Below are positions 63,871 to 64,000 of a DNA stretch of 64,000 nt, piece by piece. The notes under the pieces are model-generated. The model did not search any database, had not been told where the DNA came from, and saw only the letters and a list, made by a program, of their open reading frames with translations. The stretch spans positions 35,236,611-35,300,610 of the forward strand of contig CM056582.1 in NCBI GenBank assembly GCA_029721435.1. Direction: 5' to 3'. Made by a program: the position numbers and the translations under genes. Each line of letters starts with the position of its first letter. Position 1 is the first letter of the stretch. Origin of the DNA: Gymnothorax reevesii (lineage: Eukaryota > Chordata > Actinopteri > Anguilliformes > Muraenidae).

Positions 63871-64000
63871 AAGAAGCATGAGTAAATAAATGTTGAATGC
63901 ATTGCTCAACATTAACCCTGGCTATAACATCCTGGCTTAAAAATGTTAGATTTGTGAAAAGCCATGATGTCACGATTGACTCAACCGAACAGGGCTCAGG

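Overview
This window looks like nuclear DNA of a ray-finned fish. It carries one recognisable host gene, a three-exon peripherin-2 gene (prph2), inside a dense layer of typically piscine transposable elements: Gmr1-type and sushi-type Ty3/gypsy retrotransposons, Tc1/mariner, hAT, Harbinger, piggyBac and THAP-containing Kolobok-like DNA transposons, L1/Tx1-, CR1- and I-like LINEs, and tRNA-derived SINEs. No bacterial operons, rRNA, true tRNA genes or CRISPR arrays were seen.

Region 1 (1-17.4 kb) is a nest. A hAT transposase tail and a minisatellite come first. A Harbinger transposase on the minus strand is then split by one minus-strand Gmr1-type retrotransposon whose LTRs lie at 1747-2240 and 15608-16097. 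That element is itself split by an 8.4-kb insertion (2907-11288) with a 15-bp target duplication and a poly(T) edge. The insertion holds an L1/Tx1-like LINE (minus) and a second, internally deleted Gmr1 copy (plus). A deleted Tc1 element follows at 16.57-17.39 kb.

Region 2 (18.3-27.4 kb) is a decayed multi-exon THAP/Kolobok-like transposon (minus). A hAT MITE sits in its transposase region, and a third Gmr1 copy (22.8-26.4 kb, minus) sits near its 5' end. Region 3 (27.4-38.8 kb) holds a CR1-like LINE tail, a solo LTR with perfect TSD, and another nest. In that nest an I-like LINE is interrupted by a piggyBac MITE and by a hAT MITE, and the hAT MITE is interrupted by a 5.8-kb sushi-type chromovirus. 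The sushi element lacks a tRNA primer site but shows a self-priming signature.

Region 4 (42.0-60.6 kb, minus strand) is prph2: exon 1 at 60636-60056, exon 2 at 50533-50287, exon 3 at 42248-42039, encoding 345 residues. All seven second-loop cysteines are at their human positions. Both introns are packed with transposons: two solo LTRs of one family, SINE copies, Tc1 remnants, a gypsy remnant and a long-inverted-repeat element that is itself interrupted twice. Upstream of exon 1 lies a cluster of CRX/OTX-like sites, then two Tc1 remnants to the end of the window.

Nearly all the coding sequence other than prph2 is mobile-element relic with stops and frameshifts. The most informative content is the insertion chronology, which can be read from target-site duplications, and two unusual retrotransposon designs: integrase before reverse transcriptase in the Gmr1 type, and likely self-priming in the sushi type. 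I found no clearly new multi-gene system.
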